Source: Ottelia alismoides
Lineage: Eukaryota > Streptophyta > Magnoliopsida > Alismatales > Hydrocharitaceae
Length of the DNA: 64,000 bases
Assembly: GCA_037367405.1 (NCBI GenBank)
Contig: JAZKJV010009325.1
Location: 1 to 64,000, forward strand
Direction: 5' to 3'
The notes under the pieces were generated by a model. It worked only from the letters and a program-made list of their open reading frames with translations, was not told where the DNA came from and ran no database searches. Position 1 is the stretch's first letter. The number at the start of each line of letters is the position of its first letter. Of the stretch, positions 20,437-33,318 are shown piece after piece. The position numbers were made by a program, and so were the translations under genes.

Positions 20437-23400
20437 TGGCGTATCCGAAAATCACCCTTTTAATTAATTGTGTGTCGTGATTGTTGTAGTCGGGTAATCA
20501 AGATCGATCAAAAATTAACCACACGAGTCGAATAATAGATGAAATAATGAATGCGTAATTTGATGTATTTTTAACCTGGGCAAGCCCCAGGGTCGACTCA
20601 AGGAGGCAAATGAACAACTTTGGATCAGATTAGATGAATTAGCTAAAGGTTTTCCAAGCGAGCTTTTTTTGTAATTTTTTATACGATAAAAATGCCAATG
20701 CACAAATGCACTCGAACTAGGTTATTAAGAAAACAATCCATTTAGCCAAATTAATTTTTAATGTGAAATTAAGCCAAGATAGCAAGTTATATTTTTCTTA
20801 AAAATATAATCCAATGTTGAATGCAAAATTTATTTTTTTGGAATTTTTAGATTTAAGATGCAACAATGAAAAATGTGAACTTTTTAGGGATTTTTATGCA
20901 ATTTTTCATGAAACAGAATGCAAAAATTATGAAAAATTTATTGAAAGTTAAACATGAGAAATGAATTTACACTATTTTTTTAGAACTTTCTTACATTATA
21001 TGAATTTTTATGAATATTTAAGAAAAACAGAGTGATTGTTAGTATTTAATTCCCAAGAAATCACAAAAATCAAATTATCCAGAAGCAAAATTATCTCAAA
21101 AAGATATTTTAATGCTAAATCCAAGAGATTTGAAATCTCGCAAAAGTATTACTCATTGATTTAAGTAAAAATCAATTGCAGAAAACACTAAAAAATATTT
21201 TATGCAAAAGACAACTCCAATGTAGATGAAATTTGGACCGTAATTAAAAAGCAACTACAAGCATCATTTGGAATTTTCGCACAATTTTTGGAGCAATATT
21301 TAGGTATTTATGAATTTTAGACCACATAATGGGTAAAATATGCAAAGTTTGGCCAAAATAATTTTATCTAATACCCAATGCTCACAAAAATCATATTATA
21401 TAGCCAAAATGTACAGAATTATACGCTCAACAATAGGCTATTTTCATTAAAATAAATGATGAAATAAATATGTCCAAATTATCATGCTAAGCTAGGGATG
21501 TTTTTCGTAATTCAGAAAAAAGTGAAGTAAATAAACAAAATGTGCACAAGGGCACCATTGCAATTAAGAAAACATGAATGGATGAAACTGCAATTTTCAA
21601 AATAAAATAAAATAAAATAAATAAACCTTTTGAGTGGAGAATGTGGAAGGAACCCCGCTAAGGCAAAGCTTGGACGGTGGTGGAGGCATGGAGCACACAC
21701 TCGATGGGCAGAGCGGTTGGGCGCGGTGATCGCGCGGAGGCGGCAACCACGCAGGGACCGGAGTGGTGGAGGCTCCCTCACTGGGGGCTTCTGGCGGGCA
21801 GATCTGGAGCACGTGGCGTGGTTGCAGTCACTAGCGGACAACACGGGTGTCGCGTCTAGGAGCGGGGTGCACGGTTGCTGGCGCGGAGTGGTGAGATTAG
21901 CGTGGAGAGGCGGCGCCTCACGAGGACAAGGTCATCGCTGGGAGGTAGGTGGTCTGCACACTCGGACGCGGTGCTGGGAACGGAAGCGGGCTGACCAGCG
22001 AGGGTGCTGGCAGGGGATCGTTGACGGAGGGGCGTGTATAGCGGAAGCGCTCACGGCTATGGCGTATGCTGCACCTGGGGGCGGCGGGCGTCGCACAACA
22101 GGGCCGACTGGGACCGCTGGAGGGCACCCTGAGAACGGTGGCGCCACCTAAAAGTTGGTGAACGACACGTGAGGTAGCAGGAGGCACCGGTCGACGTGCA
22201 CGGTGAAGACGGAGGCGCAGCAGGGCGACGGTGGATCGGCAGGTGGTTGAGGGCAGGGGACCTGGAAGTCATGGTGGAGCAACCAAGGGGAGGCTTCCAT
22301 GCGAGGTGGCCCGCGTCAAGGAGTTAGACAGCCGTGGGGCGACGGTGCATGGTGGCCTGCAATTTTTCCCATTTTATTTGATTTTAATTTTTTGTGGTTT
22401 TCTATGTAATAAAATAAGAATGAAGATGTGGTGTAGATAATGATGGCGGTGATTGTGATGTGGTTTTTGATATGTTAATATGATGATGGATCAAGATGTG
22501 GTGAATGCGTATGATGATAGTGGTGTTGATGACAAAAATGATTTGGTGATGATGGTGTAATAATGGTTGTGAGGATTGATAGTGATGTGATGAACAACAA
22601 GGAAAAAATGTTAGATAAAATGAAATGAGAAGATAGGATAGAAAATTTACTTGTGAGGATCATCGGATTTTGGAGGAGCTATGCTGCACTCCTGTCATCG
22701 CCTCGAGTGGTGTGGCGAATGTACCGCGAAGCTAAGCGAGCCCGATTAGAATCTCGTGACACGACAATGGTGATGCCGCAGATCTCGCCTGAAAGGTTGT
22801 CATCGCTCAACTTATCTCCTTCAGATGTCGCCTATAGGTTAATGGGGCTCGACCTCTCTTCTCTCGAGTCGGCGGATGACGATGAATGAAGGAGGAGATG
22901 GGAATAAAAGGAGGAGAGAGAAGATAGAAAAGATGTGTAGATAGTGGGGAGAATGGGGAGTTGGTGACTTGGAGTGGAGGACAAGTAAAGGGAGAAGACG
23001 TAAATGGGAGGAAATACAAAATAAAAAATAAAATAAATAAATAAGTAGGCTACTAAAATAATGTAGGGAATACATATAAGTAATAATTAATTAAAGTAAA
23101 TAATAATAATAAATAAAATAAATAATAAAATACGAAATTAATAAAATAATAAAGAAAATAAGGTGATAGATGACGTCTCCAGGAGCTGCCACATGTCGTT
23201 CCCAGAAAATTCAAAAATTAAATATAAAGAATAATAAAAAAGAAATAACAAAGGGGTTAATTAAAAGTGGTCAACACGAACATTGCTCGTCTCAACAAGA
23301 TCTACAACTTTTGTGAAGGATCGAAAATCAAAAGAAGTCATTTGTACAAAAAATATTTTTAAGTGGTATCTTATAAGTATAAAATATCGTATGTTTATGT

Positions 23401-24035
23401 TTTGCAATTTTTTGTTATTTTAAATAAGATAAAAGTTGAAATAAAGTTAGAGGAAGTATGAAAGGATTATTTACAACTTAATCTATTTTTTTATTTTTAA
23501 TAATTAAGAAAATAAAAAGATAAAATGAAGGGCATTTTGGTCAATATATACAAAATTCAATAGGGACTTAAAATCCAAGTTTCACATACGATCTTCGATT
23601 TTGATGAAATTAATCTTGTTTTGAAGGTCTTTGAATGTAAATTAATTTAAAAGTGAGTAGACCTAAATGGACATTGTATGAGAGATATATGCATGTTAAG
23701 GTTCATAGTTTCAAACTTGGATTTGTGTTTTATTGGACAGTTTTATAAGTTAAATATTTTTCTTTTATTAACTTGTAATATATACACTATAGAGTTAAAT
23801 TTATTGGATTTGGATTTAGTATAAAATATATGCAGATGATATTTTAGCAAATACACAAGTGAATATTTATAAGTGAATTTGGCTCCTTATTTAATGCGAA
23901 TGTGAATGCTAAAATGTAGATATTATTACACATGCAAGAATGCTAATTATGAAATATAAGTGGAAATATGCATCTAATTAGTCTGGAACAAAGCTTTATT
24001 TTCAACTTTTAAAGTGGTGAATCACATATTCATCA
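20437..24035 (-). repeat. 3' LTR (left copy) of the 12.9 kb element
   Basis: 3,599 bp. AT-rich except for a sharply bounded GC-rich island at about 21640-22340. Simple AAATA-rich runs occur at 21600-21625 and 23020-23160. Open frames in the island differ between the two LTR copies and look incidental. Confidence 0.9.
21640..22340. other. GC-rich island inside the left LTR
   Basis: About 700 bp of GC-rich sequence in an otherwise AT-rich LTR, with overlapping open frames on both strands (for example 21630-22151 plus, 21918-22187 minus) encoding Arg/Gly/Pro-rich low-complexity peptides. The matching island in the right LTR (about 31010-31610) carries internal deletions and different frames, so coding is unlikely. 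It may be a captured host-gene leader or a CpG-rich promoter segment. No product is recognised. Confidence 0.5.
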
Positions 24036-24048
24036 ACCCCCTATACTT

Positions 24049-25510
24049 GAACCTTGCTCGTCCCTGAGCAATTAAAATGAAATGCAAGAGTGAAATGATT
24101 TTGGGTTCCATACCAAGGTCATGAACAAAAGGTGGAAATGGAGTTTGACTCGACCTTTGGATTAATTGTATGGCGGAATATTATTGGGATCTGAATTTAA
24201 GACCTAACAATCTTTAAGTTCTACAAGTCTTCTATTCAAGTCGCCTCAACAATCAGGTTAGAACAGATCCCCATATGCAAATTCTGATGACCATGAATGT
24301 TACTTGTACTGTGTATGTGAAATATAATTCTCCACATCAGAAATGGAAAAGAACCAGCCTCGTCTAACAAGTTAACTCTAATTCTTCGGTCCAGTAACTC
24401 TTTCCTCGAGGAGCGGGGCATTCCCTTCTAAGTTCAAGTGTGACCAGCTCAAGAAGAGGGGGTGGATAGAAGAATGGATGGTAGCCAGTGTATCTACATA
24501 TCCTAGGATGCTTGACCAATGTAGCCAAGTCATCCAGCTACAAGCTTCTATGGTATGAGGCTTTGAAGCATATGCCTTGCAATTATAGAGACTCCGACAT
24601 GCATTTTATTTTCAATAACGCCTGTCCATTTTTTTGGAGTTCTCTTTCTTCTTCTTATTCTTCTTCTTCTTCTTCTTGAACTAATATAGAAGATGCAACA
24701 TGTACATAAGGAGTTTTTCTTCTTGATCCAGTGAATTGTCCCTCTTTTGAAGTATTATTGCTAGCCACAACATCCCGTCCTTAGATGTCAACACCACCGA
24801 ACTAGGTTGAGATGCACTTCCCTCCCTAGAGGAGGACGGATGTTTCCACCCGTGTGCTACTTCAAGCTAAAGGATTGTACCTCCTCACCACCTTATCAAT
24901 GAAGAGCTACGTGCATGGTGCTTGTCCAAGTTAGGTCACTGTCTAAAAGAATCGTGCATGTGCATGAAATATTCTATTTAGACCAATTAATATGACATGT
25001 GAACATAGACTTGCGGACTCAAAGAATTAAGTCACTTGACCTGAGAAATCTTAACTACAGTTCCTATAAGGTTCTTCTGAGATTAGGTAGATTAAGGTCA
25101 AATCAAATCCATCCTTGACAACTATCCATAACTTGGTTCAGAACCCACTAACTTTTCACTTTGCATATGGAAGATATGCAGATGTGATGTAGATAACATG
25201 CTATGTAGATGAATGAAGTGCAAGACACATTTTTTTCACTATGCAAGGATAATATGCAAGAGTAAATAAGAAACCATTATTTTCATTTGTTTTCTTAATT
25301 TTCTAGTATACAACAATTTTTACAAGAATAGTATTTACAAGAATGTTATAACTTTTTATACAAGTATTATACAGATTATACAATATACATACTAGTATAC
25401 ATGTATTTTACAAAAAAAATTCAAATTTTATCCAGTCCGTAATTATTGCATAATATATACATAAATACAAAAAATATGAGCTATGGGTAAAGTATATATG
25501 CAATATATAT
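24049..25510 (-). other. Non-coding 3' interior of the 12.9 kb element
   Basis: About 1.5 kb between polypurine tract and hairpin array. Only short frames, no domains. A CTT microsatellite lies at about 24647-24678. Long non-coding interiors are usual in LARD-type elements. Confidence 0.4.
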
Positions 25511-25880
25511 ACGTCCCTCTATACTTAGCGTGTGCTATGTCCTCAGAGCACGAAAAGCGAGGAAAATGACATAGCTCATGCTAAGCGTAGGAGAGCTAAA
25601 TTACAAAAAGCATAGAAGTTGTTCTGCCTCCAATACTTAGGCTCTTGCAGCCTAAGTGTAGAAGATGATAAAAAAGAGGGAGGACAAGGTCAAGAGGGGA
25701 AATGGATGAGTATATACATGGTGGGCATCGATCCACCCTATACTTAGGCTCTGGTTAGCCTAAGTCTAGGACAGAAGTGGATTGAGAACCGATGAGATCT
25801 GGAAGATATACAACAAATGGTGAATAGACTCAGGTCACACTCCCCCTATACTTAGGATCTAGTCATCCTAAGTATAGCAA
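25511..25880 (-). repeat. Four regularly spaced hairpins with polypurine-tract-like motifs
   Basis: The motif CTATACTTAGG-loop-CCTAAGTATAG starts at about 25519, 25631, 25738 and 25846, that is every 107-112 bp. The last copy has a perfect 13-bp stem (25846-25858 with 25865-25877) and a 6-base loop; the first has a long loop. Each is preceded by a C-rich run (ACCC, TCCCCC), so the minus strand reads ..AAGTATAGGGGGA, the same as the true polypurine tract at 24036-24048. They appear to be degenerate tandem units of about 108 bp. Confidence 0.7.
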
Positions 25881-25975
25881 TAAAATGAACGATATGGAGC
25901 CGGGGTGAGTGATACGAATCACTGTGGTGGGAGGGATAGAAAGTATGTATAAGAAGGAGTGAGAATCTAGAAGGA

Positions 25976-27169
25976 TTAAGAAGGTTTGTGACGAACCTTC
26001 TTGTGGACGCGAGGAGGTGGATAATATACATATGTGTCGCTGTCGGAATCGTCCTCGGATGAATAATAGTGAGGTGTAGGGATAGTTCGACGAAGGTCGA
26101 CACACGACTGCTTTCTCAGATGTGGCTTAAGAACAACCGAACTAAGCTCACTCATATAAATAACCTCCTTCGGACCTGATGAGGATTCCTCCGAAAATTC
26201 CTTCTCAGACATGTTGAGGGAAACTTTCTTAGTCAGTTTTCTAGAACATGAATCATTGAGAGGTAGTGAAAAGCGATGCACCTTGAGGGGTTTAGGGGAA
26301 CTCCTCGAGGAATCATTTCTCGACTTCCTCTCACTAGATCCGACTAGAGGAGGGAGAAATCGTATTTTTGTGTGGAGTCAATTTAGTCTTGGTTGTTTCC
26401 ATTGAAGGTCCGAGATGTGTTCGGTGCTGACCATGGGTTCCTCATCAGACGAGTCACCATATGGATTGTAATATTCCTGAAGGTTCAGCGCCCATCTTGG
26501 GAAGGTGCTAGTGATATCAGTTGGCTTGACATTAGTGGGCTCTTGGGTCAGATCATCAAAATGGTCAAGGCAATTAACAAAAGTCATGTCCGACTCAATG
26601 ATAGCTTCAGGTCATGAGTCCTCATTAGAAGCTGTCATGGTGGCGGTGCAAGCAGTTGGTGAAGTGGAGGCGAGGGGAGTATTTGAACCAACAGTCGTCT
26701 GGACAGTCGGTATCTCTGGTGCAGTAGAGAGACGAGACTCATCTATCTCTCGATGGTAACGACTGTCTGCGGATATGCGGGTCATAAAATCAATTTCCCG
26801 AGTCTCACAATCTGTAGTCGCTTTAGCCAAGGCTAAGAATGACTTCCCATTAATAATAGGAGACTCGGTAAACTCTCCTCGATGCTCAATGTCAATGGCC
26901 TTGAAGTCTACCTGGAATAGAGAACCTTGGAAAGTAATGATGATTGAAATGGTTCCTCTCGTCCGTTTTATGAATCGATCAGCCAGTTGAACGACTACTC
27001 TGGACTTCGTAAGTGATCCGAGTTTGAGTCTGTCAAACACGGAGGTCGAGAGGATATTTATTGATGAGTCATCATCGATTCTCGCACGGGTAAAAATGAT
27101 TTCTTTGATTTCGCATTCAACCCTAGTCAACCGCTTCACTCCATGGCTCTTGGTCCTTTTCCGCATCAT
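25976..27169 (-). pseudogene. Retropepsin-like domain with acidic downstream frame
   Basis: Three minus-strand frames in the same phase (27169-26612, 26587-26378, 26281-25976) are separated only by stop codons. The first contains the block ARIDDDSSINILSTSVFDRL, then VVVQLADRFIKRTRG, a VDFKAID-type block and IINGKSFLALAKA. This is the layout of gypsy aspartic protease (D-GSS-N-- / LADG/RS---P-G / VDF-VLD / -LGRPFL). The Gly after the catalytic Asp is replaced by Asp, so activity is doubtful. The later frames are Ser/Glu/Asp-rich (SSEDDSDSDTY) and unassigned. A gag-like stretch lies upstream (27658-27425 in the same phase). No polymerase follows. Confidence 0.6.
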
Positions 27170-27424
27170 AAATAGGTGACAATAGACACTACATGTCTTT
27201 TAGTCCTTGTCCTCTTATTGCCCAACCTCTTAAGCATCAATTTACTTCTCACAAATTATTTGAGGTCGGGGAAGTGATCTACGACCTTTATTAAGGGAAG
27301 TTTAAAAATCAATTCTTCATCGAGTGCTTCCCTTAAGGCAGGATTCAATTTTTTAAGTCTTTCCATTTTCTATTTTTATGAGATTTTCAGTTTTTTTGGT
27401 ATTTTTAATGGACGAATGGTCAAA

Positions 27425-28230
27425 TTATGGATTGGAGGGTAAGTGATTAGTAGAAGGGGGAGGTAGAATAAACTCCAGCTGTACAAAGTGTGTGAGTTCC
27501 CTAATGTTTGCTCTGTTTTTATCATCAAAACTACTCATATCCTTTTCCACTTTCATTCCCAAGATGGCAGAAATTGAGTGCAATCTTTCCATGACATCTC
27601 TCAACTTGTCACCAAATAATTCATTTTTCTTAATAAGTCTAGAGATGTCATCCTCCACAAAATTTCATGACGAATCATGGGAGAGTTCTGCTCAATAGGA
27701 GGATACTGCTGAGATATTGGGGTCTCATACTCAACACACCTAAACTATGGTATGTAATGTTGGGTCAATTATGGATCATCTGAATGGCAGACATTGGTCG
27801 AGGTCCCATAGGATGGAGTCAATAAAGATGGGGCTTGTAGTTTGAATCCATGAGTCCGATCCCCTGGTTGCGTAGGCTCTTTAAATGCATGGTAGGAGGG
27901 CTGGTCAATGTAAGCTTGATTACTAAAGTCAATCAAGTTAGGAAGATCATTATGTGCATGCTTCTCCATTCGGTATGTTCTATTAACCAAGTAATTCTGC
28001 CCGTCATCTGTCTCAGCAGTCGCTTGCTCTTCATATGGTTCATTGATTCCAGCAAGCTCCCGAGAATAAGGACAATCATCCCAAGATGAAAGTGGATCCG
28101 AAGTATTAGAATATGGAATAGGTAAGAAATGCGAAGAAGTGGAGAAGTCAATCGAAGTTCTGACTTCATAATCGGATCGAGGTGGAACCATCCATGGGTA
28201 AGGATCTCTCGTGGATGGCGGAGGATACAT
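27425..28230 (-). pseudogene. Possible gag region of the 12.9 kb element
   Basis: Two minus-strand frames: 28230-27769 (Pro/Ser/Tyr-rich, 153 codons) and 27658-27425 (a charged coiled-coil-like stretch including DISRLIKKNELFGDKLRDVM). Their position between primer site and protease is that of gag, but no Retrotrans_gag or zinc-knuckle motif was recognised. The identity is inferred from location. Confidence 0.4.
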
Positions 28231-29765
28231 GAAAGAAGGAGGAGAAAAGATGAACTGTATATGGTCTAGGAGGAATGACCAGAGGTCTCTGGCAATGGAG
28301 ACCTATATCCCAACATCTTGGGGGATGAAACGATGAATATAAACAGAACGAGGTAGAAAATGTGCAATTACACAGGATGACAAACACTGACAAAGACAAA
28401 CATAAGAGCAAACCCTGAGTTCACACTCAACACAGTGAAGGACCCAAAGCCGGATCCGATTAATCTGGTTGATTTTAAGTGTAATTTTCAAGCAAAGTGA
28501 GTAAGGATTACGAGATGGCCTAAAGGGAAGCCAGCTCAAAGCCGGATGCATCTCCCCGATTTAACCTATCACATAAGATACCAACGCCCTTCCTTTCTTC
28601 GCTCCTATCACCAACTGAGAAGTTCAAGGACATGCCGATATCTACCTACCGAAGTAGGCGGAGGATGACAAGGCTTATAACTTCACCCCAAACGGTTACT
28701 AGAAACTTGTCACGGTGCACCGCTGCTTCACCCCTATCTACCTGCCAAAGCAAGCGGAGGCTACTTGGTGCTGGTCAGTTGAACCTCGAATAGTTCATCC
28801 TATGATATTTTCTAAGATCGAGGTACGTGATATGGAAGGCGGAGATTTTGGTTCTATCTTACGGTGTGCACATACACTCTATACCCTCACTCAGCCTGAA
28901 ATCAATGTCAGGGTTACTCTCCCGCAAACAAGGGTTAATTTTAGTCATTTTTTGTTCCAATTCAATTAGCAGTACCGATTTTAGAGATTATTTGCCATTT
29001 TAATTAATCCACATAAGCAATCACGTCTATTGTCCAGTCTCAATTCCTTTACCCTAGTTTAGAAAAATCGAGAGAGAGAATAAAAAAAGCTGATGCAATC
29101 GAGAAAATGATGATGAATGCTTGAGCAAGAAGAGTTACGGTGCCTCCAGCTCTCTACAATGCAGTATGCAATACTGAATTGAAATTTTACACTAAATGAA
29201 TGCAAATCGATGAAAAGCCACTCCTAGATAGGCAGTTCTATTAGCGAGTGAAGAACAGATTTGAATTTGGTGAAGTTTTGCGGTCTAAGTACGTCTTTTA
29301 ATGGTGAAGTGTGGTTCTAAATATTAGGAGCACAAATAGTCCTAGGAAGCTCTAAGAGCCACGAGTGCATGTCCTAGTCTACGTCAAGTAACCACACAAC
29401 ACAGAGAGTCTTTTTATTATTCAGCTACACACGCAAGAAACAAAACGGGAACTGCTGTAAATATGCAATTACAATTTAATGAAAAACTCTCTTCAAATAT
29501 CTTCTTGGCATCTCAATAGCTGACTCGATCCACGAATTGTCGGCCTCCGATGCTCTTCAAGATGCGTCAACTTCATGAAAGTCACTCCAAGTCCACTAGG
29601 CCCTCACCAAAAAGATGGAATTTTATGTCAGAGAGATAGAAAGAGAAAATAATAAGCAGAGAAATAATTGGAAAAATGGAATAATTACAAATGGGTTCAG
29701 GGGTCAGACTATCTGAATAAATGGAAATACAAATCTAATTTTTTAAAGTGATCATAAACCGTTTG
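28231..29765 (-). other. Leader region of the 12.9 kb element
   Basis: About 1.5 kb between primer site and gag-like frames. A short phrase CTACCTACCGAAGTAGGCGG (about 28643) recurs in altered form at 28738-28760 (CTACCTGCCAAAGCAAGCGG). No coding domain. Confidence 0.4.
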
Positions 29766-29784
29766 CCTCCCGGCAATGGCGCCA
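29766..29784 (-). other. Primer-binding site, tRNA-Asp type
   Basis: The minus strand reads TGGCGCCATTGCCGGGAGG two bases inside the right LTR. The tRNA-Asp-complementary consensus of Athila/Tat-type elements is TGGCGCCGTTGCCGGGG, so there are one or two changes. This sets the element's orientation. Confidence 0.85.
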
Positions 29785-29786
29785 TT

Positions 29787-32700
29787 TGACGCATCCGAAA
29801 ATCACCCTCTTAATAAAATGTGTGTCGTGATTGTTGTAGTCGGGCAATCAGGATCGATCAAAAATTAACCGAACGAATCGAGTAATCAATGAATTAATGA
29901 ATGAGCGGTTTGATGTATTTTTAACATGGGCAAGCCCCAGAGTCGACTCAAGGAGGCAAAGGAACAACTTCGGATCATATTAGATGAATTAGCTCAAGTT
30001 TTTCCAAATAGGATTTTTTTGTAATTTTTTATGTGATAAAAATGTCAATGCACAAATGCACTCGAAGTAGGTTATTAAGAAAACAATCCACTTAGCCAAA
30101 TTAATTTTTAATGTAAAATTAAGACAAGATAGAAAAGTTATATTTTTCCTAAAAACCTAATCCAATGTTGAATGCAAAACATGTTTTTTTTGGAATTTTT
30201 GGATTTAAGATGCAACAATGAAGAATGCAAATTTTTTAGGGGTTTTTATGCAATTTTTCATGCTAACAGAATGCAAAAATATGAAAGTTTTACTGGAAGT
30301 TGAACATGATGAAATGAAGTTACACTAATATTTTCTGGAATTTTCTAACAATATATGATTTTTTATGAATTTTGTTAAGGAAAACAGAGTAATTATTAGC
30401 ATTTAATTCCCAATAAATCCACAAAATCAAATTATCCAAAAGAAAAATTATACCAAAAAGATATTTTTCATGCTAATTACTAGGAGATTTGAAATTCGCA
30501 AAAATACTACTCGCGGATTTAAGTAAAAATCAATTATAGAAATCACTAAATAATTTATTTTATGCACAAGACAACTCAAATCTAGATGAAATTTGGACAG
30601 TAATTAAAAAGCAACTACAAGCATCATCTGGAATTTTCACATAATTTTTGGATAAATATTCAAGTGTTTATGAATTTCAGACCAAAAAATGAGTAAAATA
30701 TGCAAAGTTTGGCCAAAATAATTTTATCTAACTGCCCATGCTCACAGAAATCCAATTAGATAGTCAAAATGTACAAAATTAATTTTTCAACAATGTGCTA
30801 TTTTTCATTAAAATAAATGATGAAATAAAGATGTCCAAATTATCATGCTAAGCTAGGGGTGTTTTTGGCAATTCAGAAAGGTAAGGTAAAAAAATGTGCA
30901 CAAGGGGCACCATTGCAATTAATAAAACATGAATGGATGAAACTGCAATTTTCACAATAAAATAAAATAAAATGAATAAACATTCTTAGTGGAAAACGTA
31001 GAAGGAACCCCTGCTAGGGAAAAGCTTGGAGGGCGGCGGATGAGCGGGCAGAGTATTTGGGTGCGATGAACGCACGGAGATGGTGACCGCACAGGGGCCG
31101 GAGTGGTGGACGCACCCTCACTAGGGGCTTCTGGCAGGTGGATCTGGAGCATATGACACGACTACATTCATTAGCGCACAGCGCGGGTGCCACGGCTACG
31201 AGCGAGGTGCACAGTTACTAGCATGGAGTGGCAAGGTTGGCGCGGAGAGGTGGTGCCGCAGGAGGACGAGGTCACTGTTGGGAGGTAGGTGACCGACGCG
31301 CTTGGACGTGGCGCTAGAAACGGAAGCGAGCCGACCAGCGGGGGCATTGGCGGGGGATCGTTGACGGAGGGGCACGACTGGAGGAGGCGCTCGCGGCTGC
31401 GGCGTATGCAACGCCTGGGGGCAGTGGGTGTCGCACAACAGGGTCGACGTGCGCGGTGAAGGCGGAGGTGCAGCGGGGCGGCGGTGGACCGATAGGTGGT
31501 TGAGGTCAGGGGACCTGGAAGTCGTGATGGAGCAGCCAGGGGGAGGCTGCCGCACGAGGTGGCCCGCGTCGAGGAGGTGGACGGCCATGGGGCGGCGACG
31601 CATAGTGGCCTACAATTTTTCCTTTTTTGATTTGATTTTAATTTTTTTGTGGTTTTCTATGTAATAAAATGAGAATGAAAATGTGGTGTAGATAATGTTG
31701 GTGTTGATTGTGATGTAGTTTTTGATATGGTAATAGGGTGATGGATCAAGATGCGGTGAATGTGTATGATGATAGTGGTGTTGATGACGAAAATGATTTG
31801 GTGATGATGGTGTAATACTGGTTGTGAGGATTGATAGTGATGTGATGAACAACAAGGAAAAAATTTAATACATAAAATGAAATAAGAAGATAGGATATAA
31901 AATTTACCTGTGAGGATCGTCGGATTTTGGAGGAGCTATGCTGCACTCTTGTCGTCACCTCGAGCGGTGTAGCGCATGCACCGTTAAGTTAAGAGAGCCC
32001 GATTGGAATCTCGTGTCACGACAATGGTGATGCTGCGGATCTCGCATGAAAGGCTGTCGTCGCTCAACTTATCTCCTTCAGCTGTCACATGTAGGTTGAA
32101 GGGGCTCGACCTCTCTTCTCTCGAATCGACCGATGAAGATGAATGAAGGAGGAGATGAGAATAAAAAGAAGGAGAGGGAAGTTAGAAAAGATTTGGAGAT
32201 AGTGGAAAGAATATGGAGTTGGTGACATGGAGTGGAGGATAAGTAAAGGGAGAAGAAGTAAAAGGGGGGAATAAAAAATAAAAATAAAATAAATAAAATA
32301 AGTAAGCTACTAAAAATAATATAGGGAATATATACAAGTAATAAATATAAATAATGAATTAAAAAATAATAATAAATAAAATAAATAATAAAATACGAAA
32401 TTAGTAAAATAATAAAGAAAGTAGGGTGACACGTGGCGACTCCAGGATCTGCCACATATCGCTCCCAAAAAAATCAAAAATTAAATGTAAAGAAAAATAA
32501 AAAAATAACAAAAGGGTTAAATCAAAAAGGGGTCAACAAAAAAGTTGCTCGTCTCGACGAGATCTACAACTTTCGTGAAGGTCTAACAATCAAAAGAATT
32601 CATCTGTACAAAAAATATTTTTGAGTGGTATCTTATAAGTATAAAATACTGTATTTTTATGTTTTGCAACTTTTTATTGTTTTAAATAAGTTAAAAGTCA

Positions 32701-33313
32701 AAATAAAGTTAGAGAAAGTATGAAAGGATTATTTACAACTTAGTCTAATAATTTTTGGATTTTTAATAATTAGGAAAATAGAAAGATAAAATGAAGGGCA
32801 TTTTGATCAATATATACAATATACAATAAAATAGGGGCTCAAAACCCAAGTTTCACATACGATCTCCGATTTTTATGAAATTAGTTGTGTTTTGAAGGTC
32901 TTTGAATCTATATTACTTTAAAAGTGAGTAGACCTAAATCGGACACTCAGTGAGAGAGATATGCATGTTTTAAGGTTCATAGTTTCAAACTTGGATTTAG
33001 GTTTTACTGGACAATTTTACAAGTTAGATATTTTTCTTTTATTAGTGTTAGTAATATATACACTATGGAGCTGATTTTATTGGATTTGGAGTTAGTATAA
33101 AATATATACAAATATGGTATTTTAGCAAATATACAGGTGGATATTTATAAGTGAATTTAGCTCCTTATTTAATACAAATATGAATGCTAAAAGGTAGATA
33201 GTATTACACATGCATGAATGCTAATTATGCAATATAAGTGGAAATATACATCTAATTAGTCGGGAACAAAGCTCTATTTTCAACTTTTAGAGTGATGAAT
33301 CACAGATTCATCA
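29787..33313 (-). repeat. 5' LTR (right copy) of the 12.9 kb element
   Basis: 3,527 bp, collinear with 20437-24035. The GC island is at about 31010-31610. Its sequence differs by scattered substitutions and several indels, so insertion is older than that of the other complete elements here. Confidence 0.9.
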
Positions 33314-33318
33314 CGAGT
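33314..33318. repeat. Target-site duplication of the gypsy-type element, right copy
   Basis: CGAGT, identical to 20432-20436. Confidence 0.88.

Larger units (their letters stand above)
20437..33313 (-). mobile_element. 12.9 kb non-autonomous Ty3/gypsy-type element with giant LTRs (LARD-like)
   Basis: The two LTRs, 20437-24035 and 29787-33313, align over their whole length (roughly 90% identity by eye in sampled stretches). Both start TG and end ATTCATCA on the plus strand, and CGAGT duplications flank the whole. A primer site on the minus strand (29766-29784, TGGCGCCATTGCCGGGAGG) matches the 3' end of tRNA-Asp (TGGCGCCGTTGCCGGGG..), as in Athila/Tat-type gypsy elements, so the element runs right to left. 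The polypurine tract AAGTATAGGGGGT lies at 24036-24048. The 5.75 kb interior codes at most for gag/protease-like remnants (28230-25976); no reverse transcriptase, RNase H or integrase was recognised on either strand. It would need enzymes from a partner element. It inserted into the CACTA-like relic. Confidence 0.9.

Noticed and set aside
21630..22151. 173-codon frame in the GC island of the LTR
   Set aside because: The frame is not kept in the other LTR copy and overlaps equally long antisense frames.
25511..25880. CRISPR-like or tRNA-like array
   Set aside because: The units are short stem-loops with unequal loops in a plant retroelement; there are no spacers of constant length, no cas genes and no tRNA fold.
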